Below are positions 16,418 through 25,557 of a stretch of 64,000 nt of DNA, piece by piece. The notes below the pieces were generated by a model. It did not search any database and was not told where the DNA came from. It saw only the letters and a program-made list of their open reading frames with translations. How positions within the stretch are numbered: position 1 is the first letter of the stretch; every line of letters begins with the position of its first letter. The translations under genes and the position numbers were made by a program. The stretch is from Pseudoprimorskyibacter sp. (GTDB taxonomy: Bacteria > Pseudomonadota > Alphaproteobacteria > Rhodobacterales > Rhodobacteraceae), in the NCBI GenBank assembly GCA_029251265.1, contig JAQXDR010000042.1, positions 1 to 64,000 on the forward strand, read 5' to 3'.

Positions 16418-17443
16418 ATGAAACATAAAAAAGCAGACATTATTGCGGTTGCAAAAGCAGCAAGCGTATCGCCATCAACGGTCTCGCGATATTTCAACCA
16501 CCCTGAATTGTTGAAATTGGCGACCCGCAAAAAAATTGATTCCGCCGTGCGGCGGACTGGCTATATCCGAAATCGGGCAGCGCAAACCATTCATGGCATT
16601 CGCTCCGGAACCATTGGTGTGTTGGTCCCAACACTCGACAATGCGATTTTTGCAGAAGTGGTGCAGGCGTTTTCTGACACGGTTGCCGCCAATGGGTTTA
16701 CCATTTTATTGGCGTCACATGGATATGATCTACAGCGCGAATATAAAATCCTACGCAAATTTTTAGAACACCGCGTTGATGGTGTCGTTCTGACAGGGCT
16801 CGATCATGACGAAGCGGTATTTCAACTTATAGACAGTCAGAATATACCCTGTGTGCTGATCTGGAATTACGCCGCCCGCTCGCGGTATCCAGCCATCGGG
16901 GCCGATAACGAATTAGCTGGCAAGATGATTGCTGATCATATTGCGTCCTTGGGGCATAGAAAGATCGGATGCATGTTTCCCCCAACCCATGGAAACGACC
17001 GCGCACTGGCACGACGCGAGGTGGTAATCGATACATTGCACTCTTATGGAATAAGCATCCCGGAAGAATGGATGTTACAAACGGTGTACAGTATTTCAGC
17101 GTCGAAAAGTGATGCATCAAGGCTGTTTTCGCAGCCTAATCAACCGACTGCACTGATCTGTGGCAACGACGTCTTGGCCACGGGCGCTTTATACGCGGCG
17201 ACCGCTTCGGGGTTAAAAGTGCCAACAGATGTGTCCATCGTCGGCATTGGGGATTTCAAAGGCTCTTCGGAAATCGAACCCGCACTGACCACTGTCAGGC
17301 TTCCTGCAAAACGAATTGGACAACAGGCCGGCGAAGCTCTTGCCAACGCGATCATCACCACCGAAGGTCACACAAAAGACAGCATACACTGCGAGCCGGA
17401 GCTTATAATCAGACGATCCAGCATGCCCATGCGCAACACCTGA
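16418..17443 (+). CDS. LacI-family transcriptional regulator of the TTT/SauST-like operon
   Basis: A 341-residue regulator. The N-terminal helix-turn-helix IIAVAKAASVSPSTVSRYFNHPE (about 8-30) is of LacI type. A hinge helix (TGYIRNRAAQTI) and a periplasmic-binding-protein-like ligand domain follow, with GTIGVLVPTLDNAIFAEV, HRVDGVVLTGL, GHRKIGCM, the effector-loop segment ALICGNDVLATGAL and a C-terminal ALTTVRLPA. It is divergent from tctA with a candidate operator between. Its likely role is repression of the transport/catabolic operon until the substrate or an intermediate binds. The inducer is unknown. Confidence 0.88.
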   Translation: MKHKKADIIAVAKAASVSPSTVSRYFNHPELLKLATRKKIDSAVRRTGYIRNRAAQTIHGIRSGTIGVLVPTLDNAIFAEVVQAFSDTVAANGFTILLASHGYDLQREYKILRKFLEHRVDGVVLTGLDHDEAVFQLIDSQNIPCVLIWNYAARSRYPAIGADNELAGKMIADHIASLGHRKIGCMFPPTHGNDRALARREVVIDTLHSYGISIPEEWMLQTVYSISASKSDASRLFSQPNQPTALICGNDVLATGALYAATASGLKVPTDVSIVGIGDFKGSSEIEPALTTVRLPAKRIGQQAGEALANAIITTEGHTKDSIHCEPELIIRRSSMPMRNT

Positions 17444-17661
17444 AAACCCTAAAGTCCCCGAGAGATGGCGCGCCTGTCACCATGGCATATGATCTCGCAC
17501 TGAAAACTGAAATAGCCTACCAAAACCAAAAAGAGCGGAGATGCACGCAAAAAACCTTCGCACATTTTCAAGACTTGGTTTCGATTGCCACTGCACGGAT
17601 CACGCTCCGGATATTTCGCACCGTCCGGGCTTGCTGCTGCCCAATCCGGTTTTGTGTGCAC

Positions 17662-18678
17662 TCATGCGGGTTGGGCTAAGCTCGTCCAGCTTTTTGACTT
17701 CAACGACTCCAAAATACCCTCAAACGCTGCCAGGCCATTTATAACATCATCCAGCGGAACAGGGTAAACAGACCGAGTTTTTATAGACATCGCAAATGCT
17801 TCCAACTGGGCCCGTTCCATGGACACCTCTGCATGGTGCCAGGTTTGCGGCGTCCCAACAACAGGGGTCCATGTCAGATCGTTTTCTCCACGCAGCTCAA
17901 GCCACCCTTTTTCGCCAAACACCTGTAATCGAAAATTCCGCGCGGTTGCGGTCATGGTGGCCAAGGTTCCGGTGGCGTCGTTTTCAAAACGAAACATCAT
18001 CGTCGTCACGTCATCATGATCTATCTGATGGACCAACCGATTACTGATTGCAATCACGGACCCAATAGGGCCCAAGAGATGGATCATGAGATCAATCACA
18101 TGAATTCCGGCTGCTGCCAGACCACCTGCGGGGCTTTCACCCGGTGCAACGCGCCAGATTTCCGGTGTGTAGACTTCGCCAAAGCCCACATGACTGCTCA
18201 TATTGCCCTCGACATGCAGAATGCGACCCAGATCCCCTGAACGGATCATGCTTTTCATCCGCGCAACCGCCGGTAAAAACCGACGATTGTGCCCCGGCGC
18301 AAAGATGACATCCGCACGCCGGACGGCATCCACTGCCGTTTTTGCACCCCGATGTGTGAGGGCAATGGGCTTTTCGCAAAACACGTCTTTTCCTGCCGCA
18401 GCAACTTGCACGATCTGACGTTCATGTTGCGAATGCGGTGTGGCAAGGACAATGCCGTCCACCTCTGGATCCTTCAGGACAGACGCCAGATCGTCACTTA
18501 GAAAAATATCGTTTTCTCTGCTCCAACACAGGGCCTTATCAGGCGATCTTGCCACCGCATGCGTAAACATCACACGTTCAGACAGTCCCTGCACTGACGC
18601 AACCAGAATGCGGCCCCACCGTCCCGGACCGACCAGAGCCAGTCGCGCCACATCCCCGTCATGCGGTATCTTACGCAT
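17662..18678 (-). CDS. Gfo/Idh/MocA-family NAD(P)-dependent oxidoreductase
   Basis: A 338-residue dehydrogenase. The Rossmann start ARLALVGPGRWGRILV has the family's G.G.WG pattern, ATPHSQHE follows strand 4, and the conserved E-K-P motif appears in VFCEKPIALT. The C-terminal half includes GGLAAAGIHVIDLMIHLLG with the expected D/H pair. The start at 18678 is preferred because the longer frame (to 18726) runs far into the DUF3830 gene; this start overlaps that gene by 8 bases. It is the last gene of the nine-gene operon that begins near 27747. The substrate is not predictable; a cyclic polyol, imine or keto acid derivative would fit the family. Confidence 0.82.
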   Translation of the reverse strand: MRKIPHDGDVARLALVGPGRWGRILVASVQGLSERVMFTHAVARSPDKALCWSRENDIFLSDDLASVLKDPEVDGIVLATPHSQHERQIVQVAAAGKDVFCEKPIALTHRGAKTAVDAVRRADVIFAPGHNRRFLPAVARMKSMIRSGDLGRILHVEGNMSSHVGFGEVYTPEIWRVAPGESPAGGLAAAGIHVIDLMIHLLGPIGSVIAISNRLVHQIDHDDVTTMMFRFENDATGTLATMTATARNFRLQVFGEKGWLELRGENDLTWTPVVGTPQTWHHAEVSMERAQLEAFAMSIKTRSVYPVPLDDVINGLAAFEGILESLKSKSWTSLAQPA

Positions 18679-19084
18679 AGTTGAAAGAGATATCTTTTGC
18701 GCCTTCCCATAGAACCAGATTGCCAAGGGTCATCAAATTCTCCAGTCCTGAGGTCAACGTAATAAAGTGGTTTCCTGCCAACTGACCCATTTTTGACGAA
18801 AAATCGACGCCGCCGTAAGCAAGCAAAATCTCGGTCTCGCTGATCCCGCCTGGATACAGGATAATCTGTCCCGGCGCCGGATGACTTGTGTGATTTTCAT
18901 ATCCAACGCCAAAATCATGGTCACCAAGTGGGATCCACACGCCCTCTCCCGACCAGCGCACGTGAACAATTTTTCCGCCATAGGGCATTGCTGATTCAAA
19001 AGCGGCACAGGTTTGCGGGGCAGCGTCGCGTTCCAATTTCGCATCAAAACTGAACGGCCCAGCGGTTATTTTTAGTGCACTCAT
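18671..19084 (-). CDS. DUF3830 family protein
   Basis: A 137-residue cytoplasmic protein that reads as a DUF3830 member, a cyclophilin-like beta-barrel family of unknown role. Landmarks are AAPQTCAAFESAMPYGGKIVHVRWSGE (about 20-46, here split by family-typical Pro and Gly), YPGGISETEILLAYGG near residue 85 and GNHFIT. DUF3830 genes are often found beside amino-acid and hydantoin-type catabolic genes, in my memory of such clusters. Here the gene follows the fused FAD dehydrogenase by 18 bases with an AAGGAGAAG ribosome binding site, so it is co-expressed and may act on the same compound. No catalytic residues can be named. Confidence 0.7.
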   Translation of the reverse strand: MSALKITAGPFSFDAKLERDAAPQTCAAFESAMPYGGKIVHVRWSGEGVWIPLGDHDFGVGYENHTSHPAPGQIILYPGGISETEILLAYGGVDFSSKMGQLAGNHFITLTSGLENLMTLGNLVLWEGAKDISFNYA

Positions 19085-19102
19085 GTGTCTTCTCCTTATG
19101 AT

Positions 19103-21958
19103 TTACTGAAAACGGGCCATTGAAAAAGCCTCTAGGTCCTGTCGCATTCGACCATGTAACGCGAAAGCGGCGGCTTCGCGTCCCATCAGCGGCCCAAGCG
19201 TGAATCCATTGGCAGTGGCCGCAACCGATACCCCGTCATACCCCGGCACCGGCCCAATCAAAGGCGCCCCATCGATGTCGATATTCATGGCCGCCCAACT
19301 GCGGATCATATGCAGACTGCCTACCAGTGGTACCGTATGGGCGGCGACCCATAAACTGCCCTCAAGACTATCGGGCAAAACATCTGCATATCCGCTTGGC
19401 CCAGTTGTTGCGGGCCATGCACCCCCGATGATGATTGATCCCGAAGCCGCCTGTTTCATTGTCAAATGGCGTCCTGCATGTGCCAAAAGGCATGGAACGA
19501 GCGGAGGGGCTGGCGCAGTAACAACCATTTGAAGGGGGGCACCTCGGATCGGCAAATCAGTACCTAGCATCCGCGCGATCTGGGTGCTCCAACCGCCGGC
19601 AGCTATCAACACGCGCCGCGCGGAAATGGCGCCACGCGCTGTGTTGAGCAGATACCCCTGATCTTCGCGGGCAATAGCCGACACGGGTGCAAATTCCTCA
19701 ATAATGGCACCACTGGCCCGCGCTGCTCGTGCCAGCGCCGGTGTTGCAGTCAGGGGATTGATCTTTCCCTCTCCGGGACACCACGCGGCGCCAATAATGT
19801 TATCAGATATATTCGGGATGATTGATTTTACACGCGCTGCATCTATCACCTCGGACTGGATACCAACCCGTTCTTCGGCGCGCACTTTGTCCTCCAGAAA
19901 TGGTAAATGCTCAGGGGTTTCCGCAACCATCAGCCCCCCTGTGACTTGCATCTCAAAATTCGCACCAATCTCTTTTTCCAGTTCACGCCAGAGACCTATT
20001 GCCTCTTTTTGAAGTGGCAGCGTGCGCAGTTGCAAACTGCCATCACCGACAGCCTTGCCCCCGAAATCCCATGACAACAATTGCAGGTGAAGACTGCCCG
20101 CATTGCCACCCGAGGCCTCTGCGTTCACACGCCCGCGATCGAGGCATACAACCGATGCCCCTGCCCGTGCAGCATAAAGGGCTGCCGAAATACCCGTGAC
20201 GCCACCGCCAACAATCACCAAGTCCGCCGCTGACACGCCAAGCGGTTCGGACACGGGACGATCCGGCCGTTGACTGGGCGCACTGGCGCGATGACCGCCC
20301 CATTCCGCTTTTTCCGATCCGATCGCCCCGATAGATACGGGTCGTGCAGGAATCTGCGGCGCGAACAGGGCGTCTGCCGAACAGGTATGTCCGGCATCCC
20401 TGAACACTTTAATCGCTTGCGGTAGGCAATATCGTCCCTGACACCGCCCCATACCAATCCGCGTTTCACGTTTCAACGTGGCCGGATCACGCGCGCCATT
20501 GTCAATCGTCTTGCGGGCCGTCGCAACACGGATCCCCTCGCAGCGACACAACACAGTATTGCTCTGCGGCGCGGCCCGTTCTGGCGCGTCATATATGCGC
20601 CATAGTGCTTTTTGAAAGCGCTGCGCACGTTGAAGTCGCCGTCGCGCATCAGACCGCATAACGCCCGGTTCTTTTCCCAAAAATTTCAAGGTGCCTCGCG
20701 CACTGAGCGTACCTTGACAAGCGGCAATTTCTGCGCCCCCCAGCCCACCGGCATCACCCGCAATCCATACTCCCTCAACAGGGGTGCGCCCATCCGGATC
20801 CCGCTTGGGCGACATCGCATTCGTCTCTGGATGCTGCTCAATCGGGACCCCCAAAAGCCGCGCAATCTCCAGTTGCGGGGCAAAGCCGTCGCCCGCAATA
20901 ACAAAATCAACCTCAAACTGTTTGGTCTCGCCGGTGCGCAGATTTTCAACGATAGCCCCCTGCACGCCGGTTTGTCCCGTTACAGCCGACAGTTGCCACC
21001 CGGACAGGATCTGGGTCTGTGACCGCTTTGTCGTCAACCAGTAACCCGCCCCATCCACCAACAACCGCGGCGCAGTTATAGCGGCTTGCATCAAAGATCC
21101 ACCCAGACGCGGGCGCCCCCGTTCCGCGAGGGCAACAACATGGCCGCCCAAACGGTTCAACTCGGCGGCCAGTTGCAGTCCAAGCGGTCCATGACCGGCA
21201 ATCAAAAGACGCCCCTTCGGAGCGACACCATAGCGGCGGGCATATGTTTGCGCAGCCCCGATGGTCATGACACCCGGCAGCGTCCATCCCGGCACCATGG
21301 CCGGGCGTTCGAACGCTCCGGTTGCAATGATAACAGCCCGAGCCCTGATTTTCAGGCTTTGATCCGATCCGAGACTGCGCAGATCAAACCCTGCTGCGTC
21401 CTGTCGCGCAAACCACACCGTTTGACCTGTAAATATCCTTGCGTCAGAGTTCAAAGCCGCATTCCGCAGATCAGTGCCGTTTCTGTGTTGTCTGTCGGCA
21501 GCAGAATGGCCGCGATATCCTGAGCTTCTGGGTTTGAAATACTGGCCACCTGTCTCAGAGCGTTCGTCAAGCACAATAACGCTTGCGCCGGCACGGGCCG
21601 CGTTGATAGCCGCGGTTAATCCTGCAGGACCGGCGCCTATGACAACGATCTCGGCCTGACAGGTCTTTTCTGCCGTCCGCTGTGTCAAAACAGTATCTGC
21701 TGCCAGCAGGCTGTCGCTCTCGGATTGGACCGTCATTGCCTCACGAACGGAGACCATGCACGCGCGCTGACCACGCTGACCGTCCACCGTGACAAGGCAA
21801 TCATGGCAGACACCCATTCCACAGAATGCCGCACGATTATGACCGTTTCGTCGCTGGCCGAGTATCGTTTCACCACACGCAGCCAAGGCCGCAGCGATGC
21901 TATCACCCGGCGCGGCCGCGACGTCTTGGCCATCAAAGGTAAAGACGATTTTCCCCAT
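19103..21958 (-). CDS. Fused [2Fe-2S]/FAD/FAD amino-acid-type dehydrogenase (HcnABC/opine-oxidase-like, one chain)
   Basis: A 951-residue protein joining three normally separate subunits. Residues 1-80 form a plant-type [2Fe-2S] domain with C46, C51, C54 and C67 (HcnA-like). Residues about 100-460 form a pyridine-nucleotide-disulphide-type FAD domain with GAGPAGLTAA at 108-117 (HcnB-like). Next comes a BFD-like [2Fe-2S] site with C470, C472, C505 and C510. From about 577 a DAO-type FAD domain with GGGVTGISAALYAARAG (HcnC/LhpB-like) ends in AATANGFTLGP. Such complexes oxidise amines: hydrogen cyanide synthase from glycine, opine oxidase, and D-hydroxyproline dehydrogenase of Pseudomonas. The fusion probably channels electrons from substrate FAD through FeS to the second flavin. 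It abuts the DapA-family gene with no gap. Confidence 0.85.
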   Translation of the reverse strand: MGKIVFTFDGQDVAAAPGDSIAAALAACGETILGQRRNGHNRAAFCGMGVCHDCLVTVDGQRGQRACMVSVREAMTVQSESDSLLAADTVLTQRTAEKTCQAEIVVIGAGPAGLTAAINAARAGASVIVLDERSETGGQYFKPRSSGYRGHSAADRQHRNGTDLRNAALNSDARIFTGQTVWFARQDAAGFDLRSLGSDQSLKIRARAVIIATGAFERPAMVPGWTLPGVMTIGAAQTYARRYGVAPKGRLLIAGHGPLGLQLAAELNRLGGHVVALAERGRPRLGGSLMQAAITAPRLLVDGAGYWLTTKRSQTQILSGWQLSAVTGQTGVQGAIVENLRTGETKQFEVDFVIAGDGFAPQLEIARLLGVPIEQHPETNAMSPKRDPDGRTPVEGVWIAGDAGGLGGAEIAACQGTLSARGTLKFLGKEPGVMRSDARRRLQRAQRFQKALWRIYDAPERAAPQSNTVLCRCEGIRVATARKTIDNGARDPATLKRETRIGMGRCQGRYCLPQAIKVFRDAGHTCSADALFAPQIPARPVSIGAIGSEKAEWGGHRASAPSQRPDRPVSEPLGVSAADLVIVGGGVTGISAALYAARAGASVVCLDRGRVNAEASGGNAGSLHLQLLSWDFGGKAVGDGSLQLRTLPLQKEAIGLWRELEKEIGANFEMQVTGGLMVAETPEHLPFLEDKVRAEERVGIQSEVIDAARVKSIIPNISDNIIGAAWCPGEGKINPLTATPALARAARASGAIIEEFAPVSAIAREDQGYLLNTARGAISARRVLIAAGGWSTQIARMLGTDLPIRGAPLQMVVTAPAPPLVPCLLAHAGRHLTMKQAASGSIIIGGAWPATTGPSGYADVLPDSLEGSLWVAAHTVPLVGSLHMIRSWAAMNIDIDGAPLIGPVPGYDGVSVAATANGFTLGPLMGREAAAFALHGRMRQDLEAFSMARFQ

Positions 21959-22855
21959 TCAGGCGTCAGTGTCGGGAAGCAGGCCAACGCTGGCCAGTGC
22001 TTGGGTGACATCTCTCATTTCACTGTCTGGCAGGGGCAGACGCGGCGCACGCGGGGGACCCATAGGTTGATCGATTAACGCGAGGGCTGCCTTGCTGCCC
22101 GACACGTATCGATGACCAGCCACCAAGCGGATGATGGGCAGGACCTCCCGATAGAGCGCGCGCGCGGCGTCGTAGTCCTTGTCATCAGCCGTCAGATTGA
22201 AGAGTTTGGCCAAGGCGGCTGGCAAGATGTTGGAGCCCACGGCAACCCAGCCTTCCGCACCCTCGACAAAGCTTTCAAACCCCATGATGCCCCCAAAAAC
22301 AGTCATCCGCCCGTCGCACATATCAAGGATGTCCCGGATGCGCGTGACGTCCATGGTAGATTCCTTGATATAGTCAACGTTTGGCAAGCGCGACAGTTCC
22401 GCCACCAAAGGCGGGGTCAAATCCACATTCGCGGTGGCTGGATTGTTATAGATCATAATGGGCCGCGTCGCGGCGTCGCCTATGCATCGGAAATGATGAA
22501 TCAACTCGTCCCAGGTTGGTGTTGAGTAAAAGGGGGGAATGATCATTGTTCCATCAGCGCCAAGCTCTTCTGCCATAGCGACATTATCAATCACATCCTG
22601 CGTCCATTCAGCCCCTGCACCGACCAAAACGGGCACCCGTCCGGCGACCGTATCAATCACACATTTTGCAACGGCTTTGCGTTCCTCTGGGGTTAATGAC
22701 AAAAACTCTCCAGTGGATCCAAGGGGGATAAGTCCATGAATTCCCTCTCGGACCTGCCAGTCGGTAAAGCGCGCCTGCGCCTCAAGGTCCAACCGCCCGG
22801 CACTATCAAAGGCGGTGACCATTACGGTAAAAGTGCCACGAAACGGTTTTGTCAT
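21959..22855 (-). CDS. DapA-family (DHDPS/NAL superfamily) Schiff-base lyase or deaminase
   Basis: A 298-residue TIM-barrel enzyme of the dihydrodipicolinate synthase superfamily. It has the substrate-carboxylate loop LGSTGEFLSL, the Tyr motif IMIYNNP and the Schiff-base lysine in YIKESTMD. These enzymes form or break C-C bonds of 2-oxo acids or remove water or ammonia from them. It stands between an amine dehydrogenase gene and a phosphotriesterase-family gene, not beside lysine genes. A catabolic role is therefore likely, for example a deaminase like the pyrroline-4-hydroxy-2-carboxylate deaminase of hydroxyproline pathways, or an aldolase. The start overlaps the upstream stop (ATGA), and the gene ends directly at the next start. 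Confidence 0.82.
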   Translation of the reverse strand: MTKPFRGTFTVMVTAFDSAGRLDLEAQARFTDWQVREGIHGLIPLGSTGEFLSLTPEERKAVAKCVIDTVAGRVPVLVGAGAEWTQDVIDNVAMAEELGADGTMIIPPFYSTPTWDELIHHFRCIGDAATRPIMIYNNPATANVDLTPPLVAELSRLPNVDYIKESTMDVTRIRDILDMCDGRMTVFGGIMGFESFVEGAEGWVAVGSNILPAALAKLFNLTADDKDYDAARALYREVLPIIRLVAGHRYVSGSKAALALIDQPMGPPRAPRLPLPDSEMRDVTQALASVGLLPDTDA

Positions 22856-23877
22856 ACTGGGGTCTCCTTGAGGCTCAAAAGCCGCAGTGGCGTGTCGCGC
22901 AAAAGATTTGATATGAGGCCGGGCTCAAATCCAAACCGGTGCATCAGGGGGACAACATTGCGCAGAATATGGCCATACCCATGGCCGCCCCAATGGTGCA
23001 GTCGTGTTTTGGTGCATATGTCTTGTGAGACAAGAATCTGATCTTCATACCCGGCCTGTGCAAAATCCGCGATTAGCCACAATCGATCGCGGTCGATGGG
23101 CAAATCCACCTCGCCCATCCAGTAATGCGATTGTTCTATACCAAAAAAATCCCATTCCACATTTGCACCGCGTGCAAGCAGCGGCTGGATGCCGCTCCCG
23201 TCGGGATGGGTGCGGTCCATATGACACAAAACCACCCTTTGAAGATCAAGACCCTCGCCTTCGACAATATCAAGGATGTCTTCGCAAGCATGGGGCGCCC
23301 GTCCGGGATGTACAGACAACGCAGCACCCGTTTCACAAGCGGCCCGCGCCGCCGCACGAAGAGCCCGGCATTCAAATGGTGCCATAGGCCAAGAGCATCC
23401 CATTTCCCCGATAAGACCAGCCCTGACAGAGGTGCCGTCCAGCCCCTGCGTCACCTCGGCTTTGAAGCGTGCCGTCAAATCATCAATATCCAGTCGGATC
23501 AAAGCGGAGGATAGATAAGGACGCGTATAGGTCCCCGCAGCAGCAACGAGGTGCGTGCCGGACGCCTTGGCCACATGGGCCAATCCGTTGGCATCTCTTG
23601 CAAGCCCTGCAACTGACTGATCGACAATCAAACCGCCGCCGTCAGCTGAAAACCTACGCAATTCCTGGGCTGCGATGTCCACATCCTGCTGATGGGCGTT
23701 CGCCACCGTATCATTTGACCGATAGTCAATTTGCCAACGCTCTGTCACGGGCATGGCCGCATCGCGATCTTCGCATGATCCCGGTGGAACAATATCGAAC
23801 AAAACATGTTCATGAAACATCACCGGCCCGATGTCTTCAGCAGGGATATCCCCCAAAACTGTTCGCACAAACGCCAT
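22852..23877 (-). CDS. Phosphotriesterase-family metal-dependent hydrolase
   Basis: A 341-residue amidohydrolase-superfamily TIM barrel of the phosphotriesterase (PTE) type. The predicted dinuclear metal ligands are all visible: H22 and H24 in FHEHVL, a bridging Glu E158 in GLIGEMG (in place of the carboxylated Lys of true PTE), H190 in LSVHPG, H219 in VLCHMDRT and D286 in VSQDICT. Enzymes with this Glu variant are often lactonases or other small-ester/amide hydrolases rather than organophosphatases. Its place in the operon suggests that it opens a lactone or amide formed from the imported compound. The start lies 2 bases from the ABC ATPase stop. Confidence 0.8.
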   Translation of the reverse strand: MAFVRTVLGDIPAEDIGPVMFHEHVLFDIVPPGSCEDRDAAMPVTERWQIDYRSNDTVANAHQQDVDIAAQELRRFSADGGGLIVDQSVAGLARDANGLAHVAKASGTHLVAAAGTYTRPYLSSALIRLDIDDLTARFKAEVTQGLDGTSVRAGLIGEMGCSWPMAPFECRALRAAARAACETGAALSVHPGRAPHACEDILDIVEGEGLDLQRVVLCHMDRTHPDGSGIQPLLARGANVEWDFFGIEQSHYWMGEVDLPIDRDRLWLIADFAQAGYEDQILVSQDICTKTRLHHWGGHGYGHILRNVVPLMHRFGFEPGLISNLLRDTPLRLLSLKETPV

Positions 23878-23879
23878 CG

Positions 23880-24710
23880 CTAATGATGCAGGATTTTCGA
23901 CAGGAACAAAGTCGTATGCTCGCTCTCTGGATTGGTAAAGAATTTCTCTGGTGGGGCTTCTTCAACGACCTGCCCATCATGCATCAGGATGACCCGATCC
24001 GCCGCCGCGCGCGCAAATCCCATCTCGTGGGTTACCACGATCATCGTCATCCCCTGCGTGGATAAATCCACCATAACATCCAGAACCTCTGATATCATTT
24101 CGGGATCCAGCGCCGAGGTTGGCTCGTCAAACAACATGACCTGAGGCTTCATGGCCAAGGCGCGGGCAATTGCAACGCGCTGCTGTTGCCCCCCGGAAAG
24201 CTGTCGGGGATAGGCGTTTTCCTTGTCCGGCAGACCAACCCGACGCAACAGGGCACGTGCCTCTTCGCGCACCTCTGCGACATTCCTTTTCAGGATACGG
24301 ACCGGAGCCATGGTGATGTTTTCGATCACGCTGACATGCGGGAACAAATTGAAATTCTGAAACACCATGCCAAGGTCGCGCTGCTGCTTTGCGATTTGAG
24401 AATCGCGTAAGGCGACGCGCTTGCCATTTGCCTCTCGGAACCCCATCAGATGGCCTGCCGCACGGATGGTTCCTCCGTCAATGCTTTCCAGTTGATCAAT
24501 GCAACGCAAAAGCGTGCTTTTGCCACTGCCCGACCGTCCACAGATCACAACCACCTCGCCTTTGCGAACCGACAAGGACACGTCCTTTAAAACATGGTTG
24601 TCTCCAAAGGATTTTTGCACATTTTCAATCATTACGATGGGATCACCAAGGGTGCGCGTGTCCGACGGGCGTGGGGGCAATTCCTGGTCTTGTTCGACTG
24701 TCATGCTCAT
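23880..24710 (-). CDS. Amino-acid ABC transporter ATP-binding protein (PAAT family)
   Basis: A 276-residue ATPase of the polar amino acid uptake type (GlnQ/HisP-like). It shows Walker [14 protein letters not shown], the Q loop [11 protein letters not shown], the signature [16 protein letters not shown], Walker [15 protein letters not shown] and the H switch VVTHEMGFA. It powers import with the permease and binding protein encoded upstream. Its start overlaps the permease stop (ATGA). An N-terminal extension of about 30 residues precedes the core. Confidence 0.92.
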   Translation of the reverse strand: MSMTVEQDQELPPRPSDTRTLGDPIVMIENVQKSFGDNHVLKDVSLSVRKGEVVVICGRSGSGKSTLLRCIDQLESIDGGTIRAAGHLMGFREANGKRVALRDSQIAKQQRDLGMVFQNFNLFPHVSVIENITMAPVRILKRNVAEVREEARALLRRVGLPDKENAYPRQLSGGQQQRVAIARALAMKPQVMLFDEPTSALDPEMISEVLDVMVDLSTQGMTMIVVTHEMGFARAAADRVILMHDGQVVEEAPPEKFFTNPESEHTTLFLSKILHH

Positions 24711-25450
24711 GCCTCCTTGACCGGCTTGGATTTTCGAAACGCCGCACGACGGGCTTTTTTTGCATCGAAAGAAACAGCTTCGTCCGGGCCAAAGGGCTTT
24801 TCATATCGTGCCTCGATGCGCACCTGGATCACGCTCCAGATCGAGACGAGGATCAGGTACCAAAGTGCTGCGCAGGTATAGGCCTCGAGCACGCGAAATT
24901 GTGTTTGCGCCAGCATTTGTGCCATGCGCATCAGCTCTTCCATCGAGATAACCGACGCCAGAGATGTCGTCTTGAGCATCCCGTTAAACTGATTACCCAA
25001 AGGAGGAATGATCGTCCGCGTTGCTTGGGGCAGAATAACCAGCCACATTCTTTGTCGCCATGTCATACCGACGGCCCGCGAGGCATCGGTCTGTCCTTTG
25101 TCGACAGACATTATCCCCGATCGAATGATCTCGGCCAAATAGGCACCTTCGTTCAATGCAAGGCCCAGTATCGCCGATTCAATCACGGTCAGACGAATGC
25201 CCAGTTGCGGCAAACCCGTATAGATAATCACCAGCTGGATAAGAACCGGTGTGCCCCGAAACAGCCAAATGTAGAATTCAGCCGTCCATCTGAGCGTTCT
25301 GTTGCCGTACATCTTCATCATGGCTGCCAAAACGCCAAGACCAAGGCCGAGAGCCATGGAAATGACGCTGAGCCAAACAGTCGTCCACGCCCCTTGCAGC
25401 ATGAGACCGTTGGTCACATAGCTAAAGAATATCTCCCAACTCCAGTTCAC
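24707..25450 (-). CDS. Amino-acid ABC transporter permease (PAAT family)
   Basis: A 247-residue permease of the HisMQ/GlnP type with five or six helices. It has the cytoplasmic EAA loop around [20 protein letters not shown], which docks the ATPase. Only one permease gene is present, so the channel is probably a homodimer. The C-terminus carries a basic tail of about 30 residues beyond the last helix. The gap of 107 bases to the upstream binding-protein gene holds a strong hairpin, which may lower expression of the permease and later genes relative to the binding protein. Confidence 0.9.
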   Translation of the reverse strand: MNWSWEIFFSYVTNGLMLQGAWTTVWLSVISMALGLGLGVLAAMMKMYGNRTLRWTAEFYIWLFRGTPVLIQLVIIYTGLPQLGIRLTVIESAILGLALNEGAYLAEIIRSGIMSVDKGQTDASRAVGMTWRQRMWLVILPQATRTIIPPLGNQFNGMLKTTSLASVISMEELMRMAQMLAQTQFRVLEAYTCAALWYLILVSIWSVIQVRIEARYEKPFGPDEAVSFDAKKARRAAFRKSKPVKEA

Positions 25451-25521
25451 AGGCGTCTCCGCTATCAGTTGTTACAACACCGATCGCCCTTGGGGCGCTT
25501 TATGCATATTTTAGACAAAGG

Positions 25522-25545
25522 TCCGGCCCCTTGGCAGGGGCCGGA
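25522..25545 (-). terminator. Intercistronic hairpin after the ABC binding-protein gene
   Basis: TCCGGCCCC and GGGGCCGGA form a perfect 9-base, very GC-rich stem around TTGGCA, 12 bases past the binding-protein stop on the minus strand. No long U run follows. It is more likely an mRNA-protecting or partial-termination element, as commonly found after binding-protein genes, than a full terminator. Confidence 0.75.
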
Positions 25546-25557
25546 GATGTTTAGACG

